The translations under genes were made by a program, and so were the position numbers. The notes beneath the pieces were generated by a model. It did no database searches. It was not told where the DNA came from and saw only the letters and a program-made list of their open reading frames with translations. Shown one piece after another: positions 46,881-56,086 of a DNA stretch of 64,000 nt. The stretch spans positions 1-64,000 of the forward strand of contig WGNJ01000011.1 of the NCBI GenBank assembly GCA_016124635.1. Reading direction: 5' to 3'. Numbering within the stretch: position 1 is the first letter of the stretch; each line of letters begins with the position of its first letter. The stretch is from Alphaproteobacteria bacterium. GTDB taxonomy: Bacteria > Pseudomonadota > Alphaproteobacteria > Micropepsales > Micropepsaceae.

Positions 46881-48992
46881 CTACTCCGCTGCCGCCGCAA
46901 CACGCGGCTTGACGAACTCGTGGCTGCACTCGGCCATCGTGGCGCTGGCGCGCGCGATCGGATTGGTCAGATAGAAGTCGCGGATTGGATATTCGAACGC
47001 CGATTTCGCGATCGTCCCCTTTGCGCCAATGCTCGTCCAGATGGCCGCGTCGGCGCCCGGATGTACGGCCGGCCGATCCGGCGTACCGAATGTTGGGGCG
47101 GCTTTGATCATCGCGGCGCGCAACGCGCCCATGTCGTCGTACGGCAGTTTCTTGCCGAGAACGCCTGAGAGCGCTCGAAGAATTGCCCAATCTTCGCGAG
47201 CCCCGCCTGGCGGAAAGGTCGCCCGCTTCGCCAATTGCACGCGGCCTTCCGTATTCACATAGGTCCCGTTCTGCTCCGTGTAGGCAGCGCCAGGCAGAAT
47301 CACATCGGCGCGGTGGGCACCGGCATCGCCGTGTGTGCCCTGATAGACCACGAACGCCTTGCCGAGCTTTGCTGTGTCGAACTCATCGGCGCCAAGCAGA
47401 TAGACGAAGTCGATCTCGCCTTTCGAAGTACCTTCGAGAATCCCATCCATGTCCCTGCCGCCCTTCTGCGGCAGGAAGCCGAGGTCGAGTGCGCCGACGC
47501 GCGCGGCCGCGGTGTGCAGCACGTTGAAGCCGTTCCAACCGCCTTCGCCCGAAGGCCCGATCATGCCGGTGTTGCGCGCGATCTCGGCGCACGCGGCCAG
47601 GATCGCCGCACCGTCGGGTCGAGAAAGCGCGCCCTGGCCGACGATGAGCATCGGCCGCTTTGCGCCCTTCAACGCATCGAACGCGGGGCCCTTAGTCGCG
47701 ATGCCGGCGAGGTCAGCGGCATAGTTTCCGAGATCGGTCACCTGATACGGCAGGTCAGCCGGCGGCCCGAGCCGGAAGACCTTCAGGTCGTTTCTGAGCC
47801 ACGCTTTGCGGATACGCGCATTGACGATGGCAGCTTCCCAGCGCGGGTTCGTGCCAACCAGCAGCAGTACGTCGGCATCGTCGATGCCACGGATCGTCGA
47901 GTTGAAGAGGTACCCCTGGCGTGGCCCTCCTCCAACCTTTGAGCCATCCTGCCGACATTCGAGATTGGCGACGCCGAGCGACAGCATCAAATCGTTGAGC
48001 GCTTTGATGGGCTCTGCCGACACGAGATCGCCGGCGATCGCCGCCATGCGCTCGGGCTTTGTCGCCTTCACCTTTGCAGCGATGGCCGCGAATGCTTCGC
48101 TCCACGTCGCCGGCTTTAGCTTGCCGTCCTTACGCACATACGGGGTGTCCAGACGCTGGCGTCTGAGACCGTCGACAGCGTGGCGCGTCTTGTCCGAGAT
48201 CCACTCTTCATTGATCTCGTCATTGACGCGCGGCAGCACGCGCATCACTTCCGCCCCGCGCGCATCGACGCGAATGGCGGAGCCGACCGCATCCATCACG
48301 TCGACGGATTCGGTCTTCGTCAGCTCCCAGGGGCGGGCGTTGAAAGCGTAGGGTTTGGAAGTCAGTGCACCGACAGGGCAAAGATCGACGATGTTCGCCG
48401 ACATCTCCGACGAGATCGCGTTCTCTAGATAAGTTGTGATCTCCATGTCTTCGCCGCGGCCGGTCGCACCGATTTGATCGGCTCCGGCCACCTCGGCCAT
48501 GAAACGGACGCAACGCGTGCAGTGAATGCAGCGCGTCATCACGGTCTTGACCAGCGGCCCCATGTTCTTGTCGGTGACCGCGCGCTTGTTCTCTTCGAAG
48601 CGATGGAACTTGGCGTGGCCGTACCCCATCGCCTGATCCTGCAGATCGCACTCCCCGCCCTGATCGCAAATCGGACAATCGAGGGGATGATTGATCAGCA
48701 GAAATTCCATCACGCCTTCGCGCGCCTTCTTCACCATCGGCGAAGTCGTCAGCACGGTCGGCGGCTCGCCGTTTGGACCCGGACGGCAATCGCGCACGCC
48801 CCAAGCGCATGACGCCACCGGTTTCGGTGAGCCCTTCAGCTCGACGAGGCACATGCGGCAATTGCCGGCGATCGACAGACGTTCGTGGTAGCAAAAGCGC
48901 GGAATCTCGGCGCCCGCCGCTTCACATGCTTGAAGCAATGTGAAGTCCGCTGGAACGTCTACCTCTTTGCCGTCGACGTTGATCTTCGCCAT
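46881..48992 (-). CDS. nuoG: NADH-quinone oxidoreductase subunit G
   Basis: A 703-residue peripheral subunit with three iron-sulphur clusters (N1b, N4, N5). The N-terminal [2Fe-2S] ferredoxin domain spans PRFCYHERLSIAGNCRMCLV. The His-Cys3 segment for N5 is around HPLDCPICDQGGECDLQD, and the N4 motif is CIHCTRCVRF with a later Cys in DLCPVGALTSKPY. The rest is a molybdopterin-oxidoreductase-like domain without cofactor. Length matches Rhizobiales NuoG. Confidence 0.96.
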   Translation of the reverse strand: MAKINVDGKEVDVPADFTLLQACEAAGAEIPRFCYHERLSIAGNCRMCLVELKGSPKPVASCAWGVRDCRPGPNGEPPTVLTTSPMVKKAREGVMEFLLINHPLDCPICDQGGECDLQDQAMGYGHAKFHRFEENKRAVTDKNMGPLVKTVMTRCIHCTRCVRFMAEVAGADQIGATGRGEDMEITTYLENAISSEMSANIVDLCPVGALTSKPYAFNARPWELTKTESVDVMDAVGSAIRVDARGAEVMRVLPRVNDEINEEWISDKTRHAVDGLRRQRLDTPYVRKDGKLKPATWSEAFAAIAAKVKATKPERMAAIAGDLVSAEPIKALNDLMLSLGVANLECRQDGSKVGGGPRQGYLFNSTIRGIDDADVLLLVGTNPRWEAAIVNARIRKAWLRNDLKVFRLGPPADLPYQVTDLGNYAADLAGIATKGPAFDALKGAKRPMLIVGQGALSRPDGAAILAACAEIARNTGMIGPSGEGGWNGFNVLHTAAARVGALDLGFLPQKGGRDMDGILEGTSKGEIDFVYLLGADEFDTAKLGKAFVVYQGTHGDAGAHRADVILPGAAYTEQNGTYVNTEGRVQLAKRATFPPGGAREDWAILRALSGVLGKKLPYDDMGALRAAMIKAAPTFGTPDRPAVHPGADAAIWTSIGAKGTIAKSAFEYPIRDFYLTNPIARASATMAECSHEFVKPRVAAAAE

Positions 48993-48995
48993 GGG

Positions 48996-50288
48996 CTACT
49001 CCGCCGCCAGCGCGGGCTTGCCCGCTTTGCGCGCGTTGATGCGCCGCTCGATGTCGCTACGGAAGTGACGGATCAATCCCTGGATCGGCCACGCTGCTGC
49101 ATCGCCGAGTGCGCAGATGGTGTGGCCCTCGACCTCGTAGGTGACCTCGAGCAGCAAATCGATCTCGGCGGTCTCGGCTTCGCCTTTGACCATGCGCTCG
49201 AGCACGCGCCACATCCAGCCGGTGCCTTCGCGGCACGGTGTACATTGACCGCAGGATTCGTGCTTGTAGAAGCGCGCGAGCCGCGCGATCGCCTTCACCA
49301 GATCGGTCGAGCGATCCATCACGATGACTGCCGCCGTGCCGAGGCCGGACTTCACGTCGCGCAGCGAGTCGAAATCCATCAGCACCGTGTCGCAAATCGA
49401 CTTCGGGATCATCGGCACCGACGATCCGCCCGGGATAATCGCAAGCAGATTGTCCCAACCGCCGCGCACGCCGCCGGCATGCTTCTCGATGAGATCTTTG
49501 AGCGGGATCCCCATTTCCTCTTCGACATTGCACGGCTTGTTCACATGGCCCGAGATGCAAAACACCTTCGTGCCCGTATTGTTTGGGCGCCCGAGTGTCG
49601 AGAACCACGTGGCACCGCGACGAAGAATTTCAGGCGCGACGGCGATGGACTCGACGTTGTTGACTGTCGTGGGGCAGCCATAGAGGCCGACGTTCGCGGG
49701 GAACGGCGGCTTCATGCGCGGCATGCCCTTTTTGCCCTCGAGGCTTTCGAGCAGCGCTGTCTCCTCACCGCAGATGTAAGCGCCCGCGCCGTGATGAACG
49801 TAGCAATCGAAGTCCCAACCGGAACCCGCCGCGTTCTTGCCGAAGAGGCCAGCGTCGTAGCACTCCTGGATCGCCGCCTCGAGCACTTGGTACTCGCGCC
49901 GGTATTCGCCGCGCACATAGATGTAACAAGCATTCGCGCCCATCGCGAACGACGCCACCAAGCAGCCTTCCAAGAAGATGTGCGGATCGTGCCGCATGAT
50001 GTCGCGGTCTTTGCACGTGCCCGGCTCCGACTCGTCCGCATTGACGACGAGATAATGCGGACGACCGTCCGATTGCTTCGGCATGAACGACCATTTGAGG
50101 CCGGTGGGAAAGCCGGCGCCGCCGCGCCCGCGCAAGCCGGACTTCTTCAGCTCATCGACGATCGCGTCGCGCCCGCGCTCGATCAGCGCTTTGGTGTTGT
50201 CCCACGCGCCGCGCTTGCGCGCCGCCGCCAGGCGCCAATCGTGGATGCCGTAGAGATTGGTGAAGATGCGATCCTTGTCGGCGAGCAT
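48996..50288 (-). CDS. nuoF: NADH-quinone oxidoreductase subunit F
   Basis: A 430-residue catalytic subunit binding NADH, FMN and cluster N3. The glycine-rich [13 protein letters not shown] forms the NADH/FMN site, and [12 protein letters not shown] plus a downstream Cys hold the [4Fe-4S] cluster. The ATG overlaps the nuoE stop by one base (TGATG). Confidence 0.97.
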   Translation of the reverse strand: MLADKDRIFTNLYGIHDWRLAAARKRGAWDNTKALIERGRDAIVDELKKSGLRGRGGAGFPTGLKWSFMPKQSDGRPHYLVVNADESEPGTCKDRDIMRHDPHIFLEGCLVASFAMGANACYIYVRGEYRREYQVLEAAIQECYDAGLFGKNAAGSGWDFDCYVHHGAGAYICGEETALLESLEGKKGMPRMKPPFPANVGLYGCPTTVNNVESIAVAPEILRRGATWFSTLGRPNNTGTKVFCISGHVNKPCNVEEEMGIPLKDLIEKHAGGVRGGWDNLLAIIPGGSSVPMIPKSICDTVLMDFDSLRDVKSGLGTAAVIVMDRSTDLVKAIARLARFYKHESCGQCTPCREGTGWMWRVLERMVKGEAETAEIDLLLEVTYEVEGHTICALGDAAAWPIQGLIRHFRSDIERRINARKAGKPALAAE

Positions 50289-50896
50289 CAGCTACCCTTC
50301 ACGTCTTTGAGCGTAAGCGGCCCGCCTTCGGGCGCCGATGTTTGCCGTCCGATCTGCGATCCGGCCTTGGGCTGACGCCCCGCGCGCAAATCCGAAAGGA
50401 TCGACTCCATGCGCGCGCCGTCGAGATCCTCGTAGTAATCGTCGCCGATCTGCACAACCGGCGCATTCACGCAAGCGCCGAGGCACTCGACTTCCATCCA
50501 CGAGAACATGCCGTCCGCAGAAACCGTTTCCGGCGCGTGCGCGATGTTCTTCTTGCACGCGGCAACGACGGTATCGGAGCCGCGCAGCCAACATGGCGTC
50601 GTGGTGCAGACCTGGATCAGATGCTTGCCGACCGGCTTCAGATTGAACATCGTGTAGAAGGTGGCGATCTCGAGCACGCGGATCGGCGACAGGCCGAGCA
50701 TCGTTGCAATCACGCGGATCATCGGCTCGGTAACGTAGCCGCCCTGCTGTTCCTGAGCGCGCCACAGCAGCGGCACGACCGCGGAAGCCTGCCGTCCTTC
50801 CGGATATTTTTTGATCTGCCCTTCCGCCCACTTCTGGTTCTCGGGCGTGAAGGCAAACGAAGCCGGCTGCTCCGGCGCGAGACGACGCAGGCTCAT
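50288..50896 (-). CDS. nuoE: NADH-quinone oxidoreductase subunit E
   Basis: A 202-residue subunit carrying the off-path [2Fe-2S] cluster N1a, ligated by Cys97, Cys102, Cys138 and Cys142 (CTTTPC and CLGAC). The thioredoxin-like fold is followed by a ~40-residue polar C-terminal extension, longer than E. coli NuoE but usual in Rhizobiales. The ATG overlaps the preceding Cys-rich ORF by four bases. Confidence 0.96.
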   Translation of the reverse strand: MSLRRLAPEQPASFAFTPENQKWAEGQIKKYPEGRQASAVVPLLWRAQEQQGGYVTEPMIRVIATMLGLSPIRVLEIATFYTMFNLKPVGKHLIQVCTTTPCWLRGSDTVVAACKKNIAHAPETVSADGMFSWMEVECLGACVNAPVVQIGDDYYEDLDGARMESILSDLRAGRQPKAGSQIGRQTSAPEGGPLTLKDVKGS

Positions 50897-51180
50897 TGCA
50901 GGTAGCTCCTCGCCTGGTCACCGAGTGCGACACCATTAAGCGAGGCGGCTTCTTGGAAACAGCCAAAGCAGAGAATTCGACCATTTTCGTCGGCTTGCGC
51001 GTGCCACTCGTCGGATGACAGCGCATTGCAGCTCGTGCAGTCGGCATACAGAAATCCGTCATTCGCGAGGCACCAGGCAAATCCGCGGGGCTCCTTGTCC
51101 CTTACAGTCTGGACAATGTGCGCGCAGACCATCGTTTGCTTTGTTTCGCCATGCTTATCGCAATGAATTCGATCACTCAT
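50893..51180 (-). CDS. Cys/His-rich small protein inserted between nuoD and nuoE, uncharacterised
   Basis: A 95-residue protein locked into the complex I operon: its ATG overlaps the nuoD stop by four bases and its stop overlaps the nuoE start by four bases, so it must be translated with them. Potential metal ligands are Cys7-x2-His10, Cys19-x-His21, Cys37, Cys48-x2-Cys51 and Cys71-x2-Cys74, enough for two zinc sites. [16 protein letters not shown] and PRGFAWC resemble a small widespread C-x2-HGE...VCxH pattern I recall from unannotated bacterial proteins; I cannot name a family. No helix for membrane insertion. It is not one of the 14 core subunits. An assembly or accessory role in complex I is only inferred from position; carry-over of an unrelated gene is possible. 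Confidence 0.8.
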   Translation of the reverse strand: MSDRIHCDKHGETKQTMVCAHIVQTVRDKEPRGFAWCLANDGFLYADCTSCNALSSDEWHAQADENGRILCFGCFQEAASLNGVALGDQARSYLQ

Positions 51181-52370
51181 CGATCGACCTCGCCGAATAC
51201 GATGTCGAGCGAGCCGAGGATCGCGGAAACGTCCGCCAGCATGTGACCTTTCGTAAGGAAGTCGATCGCTTGCAGATGCGCAAAGCCCGGCGCGCGGATT
51301 TTGCAGCGATAGGGTTTATTGCTGCCGTCCGAAACCAGATAGACGCCGAACTCACCCTTCGGCGCTTCGACCGCGGCGTATGCCTCACCCGCGGGCACGT
51401 GATACCCCTCGGTGTAGAGCTTGAAGTGATGGATCAAGGCTTCCATCGAATGCTTCATGTCGGCGCGCTTGGGCGGCGTTATCTTGCCCGTCGTTTCGAC
51501 CACGGGCCCCTTCGGCATCTTTTCGACCGCCTGGCGAATGATCTTGACCGACTGACGCATCTCCTCGACGCGGCAGAGATAGCGATCGTAGCAATCGCCG
51601 TTCTTGCCAACGGGAATGTCGAAATCGAAGTCGCTGTAGCTCTCGTAGGGCTGCGCCTTGCGCAAGTCCCACGCGAGGCCCGAGCCCCGCACCATGACGC
51701 CGCTGAAGCCCCAGGCCATTGCCTGCTCGGCCGAGACGACGCCGATATCGACATTGCGCTGTTTGAAGATGCGGTTCTCCGTCAGCAAACCTTCGATATC
51801 GTCGATGACGCGCGGAAAGCCTTCGGTCCACGCATAGATGTCGTCGATCAGCGCCTGCGGCAGATCCTGATGCACGCCGCCCGGCCGGAAGTAGGCCGCA
51901 TGCATGCGGCTGCCGCTGGCACGCTCATAAAACACCATGAGCTTCTCACGCTCTTCGAAGCCCCAGAGCGTTGGCGTCATCGCGCCGACGTCCATGGCCT
52001 GCGTGGTCACGTTCAGGATGTGCGAGAGTTGCCGCCCGATCTCCGCGTAGAGCACGCGGATATACTGCGCGCGCGGGGGCACTTGAATGTCGAGCAGTTT
52101 CTCGACCGCGAGCGCGAAAGCGTGCTCTTGGTTCATCGGCGCGACATAATCGAGCCGGTCGAAATACGGTACCGCCTGCAGAAACGTCTTGTACTCGATC
52201 AGCTTCTCGGTGCCGCGGTGAAGCAGCCCGATATGCGGATCGGCCCGCTCGACAATCTCGCCGTCGAGTTCGAGTACGAGGCGAAGCACGCCGTGCGCGG
52301 ACGGATGCTGCGGCCCGAAATTGACCGTCATGTTTTTGGTTTTAGGCTCGGCGGTCAGCGGCGCACTCAT
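51177..52370 (-). CDS. nuoD: NADH-quinone oxidoreductase subunit D
   Basis: A 397-residue 49-kDa-type subunit that forms the quinone site with NuoB. It is related to the large subunit of NiFe hydrogenases but lacks the metal cysteines. [22 protein letters not shown] near the N-terminus holds the quinone-site histidine loop, and [16 protein letters not shown] follows. The ATG overlaps the nuoC stop by four bases. NuoC and NuoD are separate proteins, not the fused form of E. coli. Confidence 0.97.
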   Translation of the reverse strand: MSAPLTAEPKTKNMTVNFGPQHPSAHGVLRLVLELDGEIVERADPHIGLLHRGTEKLIEYKTFLQAVPYFDRLDYVAPMNQEHAFALAVEKLLDIQVPPRAQYIRVLYAEIGRQLSHILNVTTQAMDVGAMTPTLWGFEEREKLMVFYERASGSRMHAAYFRPGGVHQDLPQALIDDIYAWTEGFPRVIDDIEGLLTENRIFKQRNVDIGVVSAEQAMAWGFSGVMVRGSGLAWDLRKAQPYESYSDFDFDIPVGKNGDCYDRYLCRVEEMRQSVKIIRQAVEKMPKGPVVETTGKITPPKRADMKHSMEALIHHFKLYTEGYHVPAGEAYAAVEAPKGEFGVYLVSDGSNKPYRCKIRAPGFAHLQAIDFLTKGHMLADVSAILGSLDIVFGEVDR

Positions 52371-52969
52371 GGCTTCTTTGCCTTCTCATCGCCGGGAAGG
52401 ATGTATTTTGCGCCTTCCCAAGGGCTGAGATAATCGAACTTGCGGAATTCCTGCGTCAGCTTCACGGGTTCGTAGACGACCCGCTTTTGGTCGTCGTCGT
52501 AGCGCACCTCGACGTAGCCGGTAAGCGGGAAGTCTTTGCGCAACGGATGGCCCGAGAAGCCGTAGTCCGTCAGGATGCGACGCAAGTCGGGGTGATCGCT
52601 GAATTGGATGCCGTAAAGATCGAACGCCTCGCGCTCGAACCAATTCGCGGCAGGCCAGACGTCGACCGCACTTGGCACTGGCGTCGTTTCGTCGGTCTGC
52701 ACCTTTACGCGGATGCGCTGGTTCTTGTGCATGCTGAGCAGGTGATAAACGACGTCGAACCGCTTCTCGCGCTCGGGATAGTCGGCGCCGCACACGTCGA
52801 TCAGCACCGAAAACTGGCAGCTTGGATCCTCGCGCAGGAATCTCAGCAATCGATGCACGACGCCGACCGAGGTCGCGACTGACAATTCATCGTGCGCGAT
52901 CGTGGGCTGCACGTCGTTGCCGAATTGCGCGCTGACTTGGTTGCTGAGTGCTGTGAGCTTGTCGTTCAT
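52367..52969 (-). CDS. nuoC: NADH-quinone oxidoreductase subunit C
   Basis: A 200-residue 30-kDa-type subunit of the peripheral arm without cofactors. The signature ERKAFDLYGI-type block appears as [20 protein letters not shown], followed by [13 protein letters not shown]. Length is normal for the unfused subunit. It lies 16 bases after nuoB. Confidence 0.96.
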   Translation of the reverse strand: MNDKLTALSNQVSAQFGNDVQPTIAHDELSVATSVGVVHRLLRFLREDPSCQFSVLIDVCGADYPEREKRFDVVYHLLSMHKNQRIRVKVQTDETTPVPSAVDVWPAANWFEREAFDLYGIQFSDHPDLRRILTDYGFSGHPLRKDFPLTGYVEVRYDDDQKRVVYEPVKLTQEFRKFDYLSPWEGAKYILPGDEKAKKP

Positions 52970-52985
52970 CGTTGCCCCGCAGCCA

Positions 52986-53555
52986 TCAGCGAATGATGTT
53001 GCCGATGCGGCGAATGCGCTTCTGCAACAGCATCACGCCGTAGACGAGAGCTTCCGCCGTGGGTGGGCATCCCGGGATGTAGACGTCGACCGGCACGATG
53101 CGATCGCAGCCGCGCACGACCGAATAGGAATAGTGATAGTAGCCGCCGCCGTTCGCGCACGATCCCATTGAGATCACGTAGCGCGGCTCCGGCATTTGGT
53201 CGTAGACCTTGCGCAGCGCCGGCGCCATTTTGTTCGTCAACGTCCCGGCGACGATCATCACGTCGGACTGCCGTGGCGAACCGCGCGGTGCGAAGCCGAA
53301 GCGTTCGAGGTCGTAGCGCGGCATCGAAGCCTGCATCATCTCGACGCCGCAGCACGCCAGGCCGAACAGCATCCACATCAATGAGCCCGTGCGCGACCAC
53401 GCGACGAGTTCATCAGCACGCGCGAGCAGAAATCCTTTGTCGGAGAGTTGCTCTTGCGCGTGCAGGAAAAATGGATCGTTGGGATCGACCTTGCGCGGCA
53501 CGCCTTGAACGCCGGCGCGACCGGCCGTGAGTGCGGGTGGACGCTCTACTCCCAT
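52986..53555 (-). CDS. nuoB: NADH-quinone oxidoreductase subunit B
   Basis: A 189-residue subunit holding cluster N2, which reduces quinone. The tandem cysteines in [10 protein letters not shown] and the later ones in [12 protein letters not shown] and [11 protein letters not shown] complete the [4Fe-4S] site. I use the ATG at 53555, which overlaps the nuoA 3' end by ten bases; the ATG seven codons upstream lies deeper in nuoA and is less likely. Confidence 0.96.
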   Translation of the reverse strand: MGVERPPALTAGRAGVQGVPRKVDPNDPFFLHAQEQLSDKGFLLARADELVAWSRTGSLMWMLFGLACCGVEMMQASMPRYDLERFGFAPRGSPRQSDVMIVAGTLTNKMAPALRKVYDQMPEPRYVISMGSCANGGGYYHYSYSVVRGCDRIVPVDVYIPGCPPTAEALVYGVMLLQKRIRRIGNIIR

Positions 53556-53911
53556 TCGAGCGCCCCCTTCTTCCATTCATAGATGAAGCCGACGGTGAGA
53601 ACGCCGAGGAAGGCCATCATCGACCAGAAGCCGAAGTAGCCGGTCTTCCCGAGCGTGATGGCCCAGGGAAACAGAAACGTCACCTCAAGGTCGAAGATGA
53701 TGAAGAGAATAGCGACGAGATAAAAGCGCACGTCGAATTTCAGACGCGCGTCGTCGAACGCGTTGAATCCGCACTCGTAGGCCGACAATTTCTCCGGATC
53801 CGGATTGTTCGGCGCGAGGATCAGCGGCAGTACGATCAAAACCGCGCCGAGAACGCCCGCGATCGCGAGGAAGATTAGGATCGGCAAGTACTCGACGAGG
53901 ATATCGGGCAT
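53546..53911 (-). CDS. nuoA: NADH-quinone oxidoreductase subunit A
   Basis: A 121-residue three-helix membrane subunit, first gene of the complex I operon. [21 protein letters not shown] is the conserved loop near the quinone site. The frame is open ~32 codons upstream but [10 protein letters not shown] at 53911 is the normal N-terminus. In the ~250 bases upstream, a TTGACT at 54015-54020 (minus strand) is the best -35-like element, with a poor -10, so the operon promoter is not assigned. Confidence 0.95.
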   Translation of the reverse strand: MPDILVEYLPILIFLAIAGVLGAVLIVLPLILAPNNPDPEKLSAYECGFNAFDDARLKFDVRFYLVAILFIIFDLEVTFLFPWAITLGKTGYFGFWSMMAFLGVLTVGFIYEWKKGALEWE

Positions 53912-54160
53912 CGGGATCGCACAGCCGGGGGCACGGAACGCTGAGTGCGCCCGTACAGGTCCCCGCCCCTTCTTTGACCTCTTGCGCCAACGCGAAGTGC
54001 GAGCCACGCACGCGAGTCAACGCGAATTTGAATGCGGTGCGGAAACTAGCGTGTCCACGCCGCATTGCAAGCGGCGCAAGTGCTGCAACATGCGACAGAA
54101 TCGGTGTGGAAACTGCGCGCAGCAACCCCACGAATCGCGATGTTCCGAAGATCATTACAA

Positions 54161-54237
<77 letters not shown>

Positions 54238-54278
54238 GACGGGCATCCGGGGCCTCAAAGTGGCCCAAGGAGCGGCGT

Positions 54279-54307
54279 GTGTAGGGCAGCCCCCCTTAAG
54301 GTGTCAA
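54279..54307 (-). promoter_or_regulatory. Promoter of tRNA-Asp
   Basis: On the minus strand a perfect -35 TTGACA (54302-54307) and a -10 CTACAC (54279-54284) are 17 bases apart, putting the start ~35 bases before the tRNA. CTACAC-type -10 boxes are common for alphaproteobacterial stable RNA genes. Confidence 0.6.
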
Positions 54308-54463
54308 GCAATGCCCAAATCGCACGCTCTGGTAGTGTAGTTCTGTCGGACTTGCGGACGGAACGGGGTGGCGAATGGCGGCGGCATGCAGCGTGGCGAG
54401 AATTTCCGGCCGCGGGATCGATCTCCGGCGCGTTCGTTCGTCTGAGGAGCGCTGATACCGAAG

Positions 54464-55366
54464 GTGCTCTGGATCGCGATTTCAGTTGCAGCCGCGGCGC
54501 TTCAGACGGCGCGTAACGCGCTCCAGCGCAAGCTCACCGGGCTGCTGTCGCCCGTCGGCGCGACCTCGACCCGGTTCGTCTACGGATTGCCATTCGCTAT
54601 TGTCTATCTGGCGGCGATCGCTGCTGCCGGCGTCGCAGTTCCGGTCCCGGGCGCGATCTTCTTCGCGTGGTGCGCCCTCGGCGCGGTGACGCAAATACTG
54701 GCGATGCTGTCGCTAATCCTGTTGCTTCAACTGCGCAATTTTACCGTTGGCATCGCCTACACCAAGACCGAGCTGGTCCAGATCGCCCTATTGAGCGCGA
54801 TCGTCCTCTCAGATCCCCTCACGTGGGGCTCCTCCGCCGCAATCTTGGTTGCAACATTCGGCATCATGCTCCTATCGACCACCAGTACGAGATTGTCGTG
54901 GAAGGAGATCGTGCTTGGTTGGACGGAGCGCCCTGCACTTCTCGGCCTTGCCGTCGGCGCCGGCTACACCATAACGGCGCTCGCCATCCGCGGCGCCACG
55001 CTGTCCTTGCACTCGGCCTCATTCTTGGGCGCCGGCGCGCTCGCCCTCGTGACCATCTTGGCCATGCAAACACTGTTGCTTGTCGCCTGGCTTGCTTGGC
55101 GCGAGCCGACACAGACGCTCCGCGTCATCGAAAGCTGGCGCCAGTCGGCGCTACCGGGCCTGACCGGCGCTGCCGCGTCGGCCGGTTGGATGACCGCGAT
55201 GACGCTCGAGCCGGCCGCCCACGTTCGCATGATCGGCTTGCTCGAGGTTGTGTTCAGCTACGGGGTGACGATCTTTTGGTTCCGCGAGCGCCCGACAGCG
55301 CGCGAGCTGGCGGCAACGGGGCTTGTTGTCGGTGGTATCGTGCTGCTGCTCATAAGCGTCGCGTAG
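54464..55366 (+). CDS. DMT superfamily transporter (EamA-like)
   Basis: A 300-residue membrane protein with about ten helices in two repeats. The first starts with ISVAAAALQTARNALQRKLTG; the second ends with a helix after FWFRERPTARELAAT, a typical EamA ending. It is a probable metabolite or drug exporter, unrelated in detail to the other DMT protein in the window. The start is GTG at 54464; a GAGGAG lies rather far upstream (54444-54449), so the exact start is uncertain. It stands alone between tRNA-Asp and tRNA-Val. Confidence 0.85.
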   Translation: MLWIAISVAAAALQTARNALQRKLTGLLSPVGATSTRFVYGLPFAIVYLAAIAAAGVAVPVPGAIFFAWCALGAVTQILAMLSLILLLQLRNFTVGIAYTKTELVQIALLSAIVLSDPLTWGSSAAILVATFGIMLLSTTSTRLSWKEIVLGWTERPALLGLAVGAGYTITALAIRGATLSLHSASFLGAGALALVTILAMQTLLLVAWLAWREPTQTLRVIESWRQSALPGLTGAAASAGWMTAMTLEPAAHVRMIGLLEVVFSYGVTIFWFRERPTARELAATGLVVGGIVLLLISVA

Positions 55367-55437
55367 GGCGTTATCGCCAGCAAACGGGTTGGCCCTGGTT
55401 CCCAGGCTCCGCGGCCTTTGCTATGCCTCGGCGCGAA

Positions 55438-55513
55438 GGGCGATTAGCTCAGTTGGTAGAGCGCATCGTTTACACCGATGATGTCGGCGGTTCGAGTCCG
55501 TCATCGCCCACCA
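55438..55513 (+). tRNA. tRNA-Val (anticodon TAC)
   Basis: A 76-base cloverleaf: acceptor GGGCGAT pairs with ATCGCCC, the D-arm is AGCTCAGTTGGTAGAGC, the anticodon loop GTTTACAC carries TAC, the T-arm is CGGTTCGAGTCCG, and CCA is encoded. It lies 71 bases after the DMT transporter gene on the same strand. Confidence 0.95.
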
Positions 55514-55569
55514 GACCCTGCGCCAAATCCCGAAGATCTGTCGGCCCAGCCCGGCACTTTGAACGCAAA

Positions 55570-55594
55570 GGGCGCCTGGCTCAGCCAGGCGCCC
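55570..55594 (-). terminator. Terminator of hup
   Basis: A perfect 11-base stem, GGGCGCCTGGC (55570-55580) and GCCAGGCGCCC (55584-55594), with a 3-base loop lies 26 bases after the HU stop. On the minus strand it is followed by TTTGCGTT. Since the stem is symmetric it may also stop transcription from tRNA-Val on the plus strand. Confidence 0.75.
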
Positions 55595-55620
55595 CTCTAG
55601 AAAACGCGGCAATTGAGGCT

Positions 55621-55899
55621 TCAGGCGACGTTCACGGCGTCCTTGAGCTGCTTACCGGCCCGGAATTTCGGTTGTTTGGAGGCCGGGATCTGGATTTCTT
55701 CGCCGGTACGCGGGTTACGGCCTGTTCCGGCCTTGCGCTTGGTCACAACAAAGGTGCCAAAACCGACAAGGCGGACTTCGTCGCCGGCCTTCAATGTCGT
55801 GGTGATGACGTCCAACGTCGCATCGATAAGCTTTTCGGCTTCCGCCTTTGGAACTGTCGTTTTCTCGGCAACTGCCGCGACAAGATCGTTCTTATTCAT
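55621..55899 (-). CDS. hup: DNA-binding protein HU
   Basis: A 92-residue histone-like dimer that bends and compacts DNA. The N-terminal MNKNDLVAAVAEKTTVPKAE helix pair, the GFGTFVVTKRKAGTGRNP beta arm and the PRTGEEI tip are typical, and it ends in QLKDAVNVA. It has its own predicted promoter upstream and a strong terminator downstream, so it is monocistronic. The HU-lon neighbourhood is conserved in many proteobacteria. Confidence 0.96.
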   Translation of the reverse strand: MNKNDLVAAVAEKTTVPKAEAEKLIDATLDVITTTLKAGDEVRLVGFGTFVVTKRKAGTGRNPRTGEEIQIPASKQPKFRAGKQLKDAVNVA

Positions 55900-55967
55900 C
55901 GGTCCTCTCGATCTCTCTTGGGAGGGTGGTCTTCAGGGAGCCCGAGGCTCCAAAACTGACAGGCGCG

Positions 55968-55996
55968 GAATTTAAGGCCTCAAGGGGGCCTGTCAA
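55968..55996 (-). promoter_or_regulatory. Promoter of hup, flanked by an inverted repeat
   Basis: The minus strand has TTGACA (55991-55996), a 17-base spacer and AAATTC (55968-55973), ~70 bases before the ATG. An 8-base inverted repeat, TGACAGGC (55957-55964) and GCCTGTCA (55988-55995), overlaps the -35 and the start region. A small GGAGCC/GGCTCC stem lies in the leader (about 55937-55951). Confidence 0.55.
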
Positions 55997-56030
55997 AGGA
56001 AATCCGCCGTTTTTTGAGGGGACAGGGTGG

Positions 56031-56067
56031 AAAAACAGTGGGGACCGCCCCGTTAAGGACGATCCCC
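56031..56067 (-). terminator. Rho-independent terminator of lon
   Basis: An 11-base stem including G-U pairs is formed by 56040-56050 and 56057-56067. On the minus strand it is followed, after ACTG, by a run of five T (56031-56035). It begins 20 bases after the lon stop codon. Confidence 0.75.
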
Positions 56068-56086
56068 TCGCTAGACTCTGGTGCAA

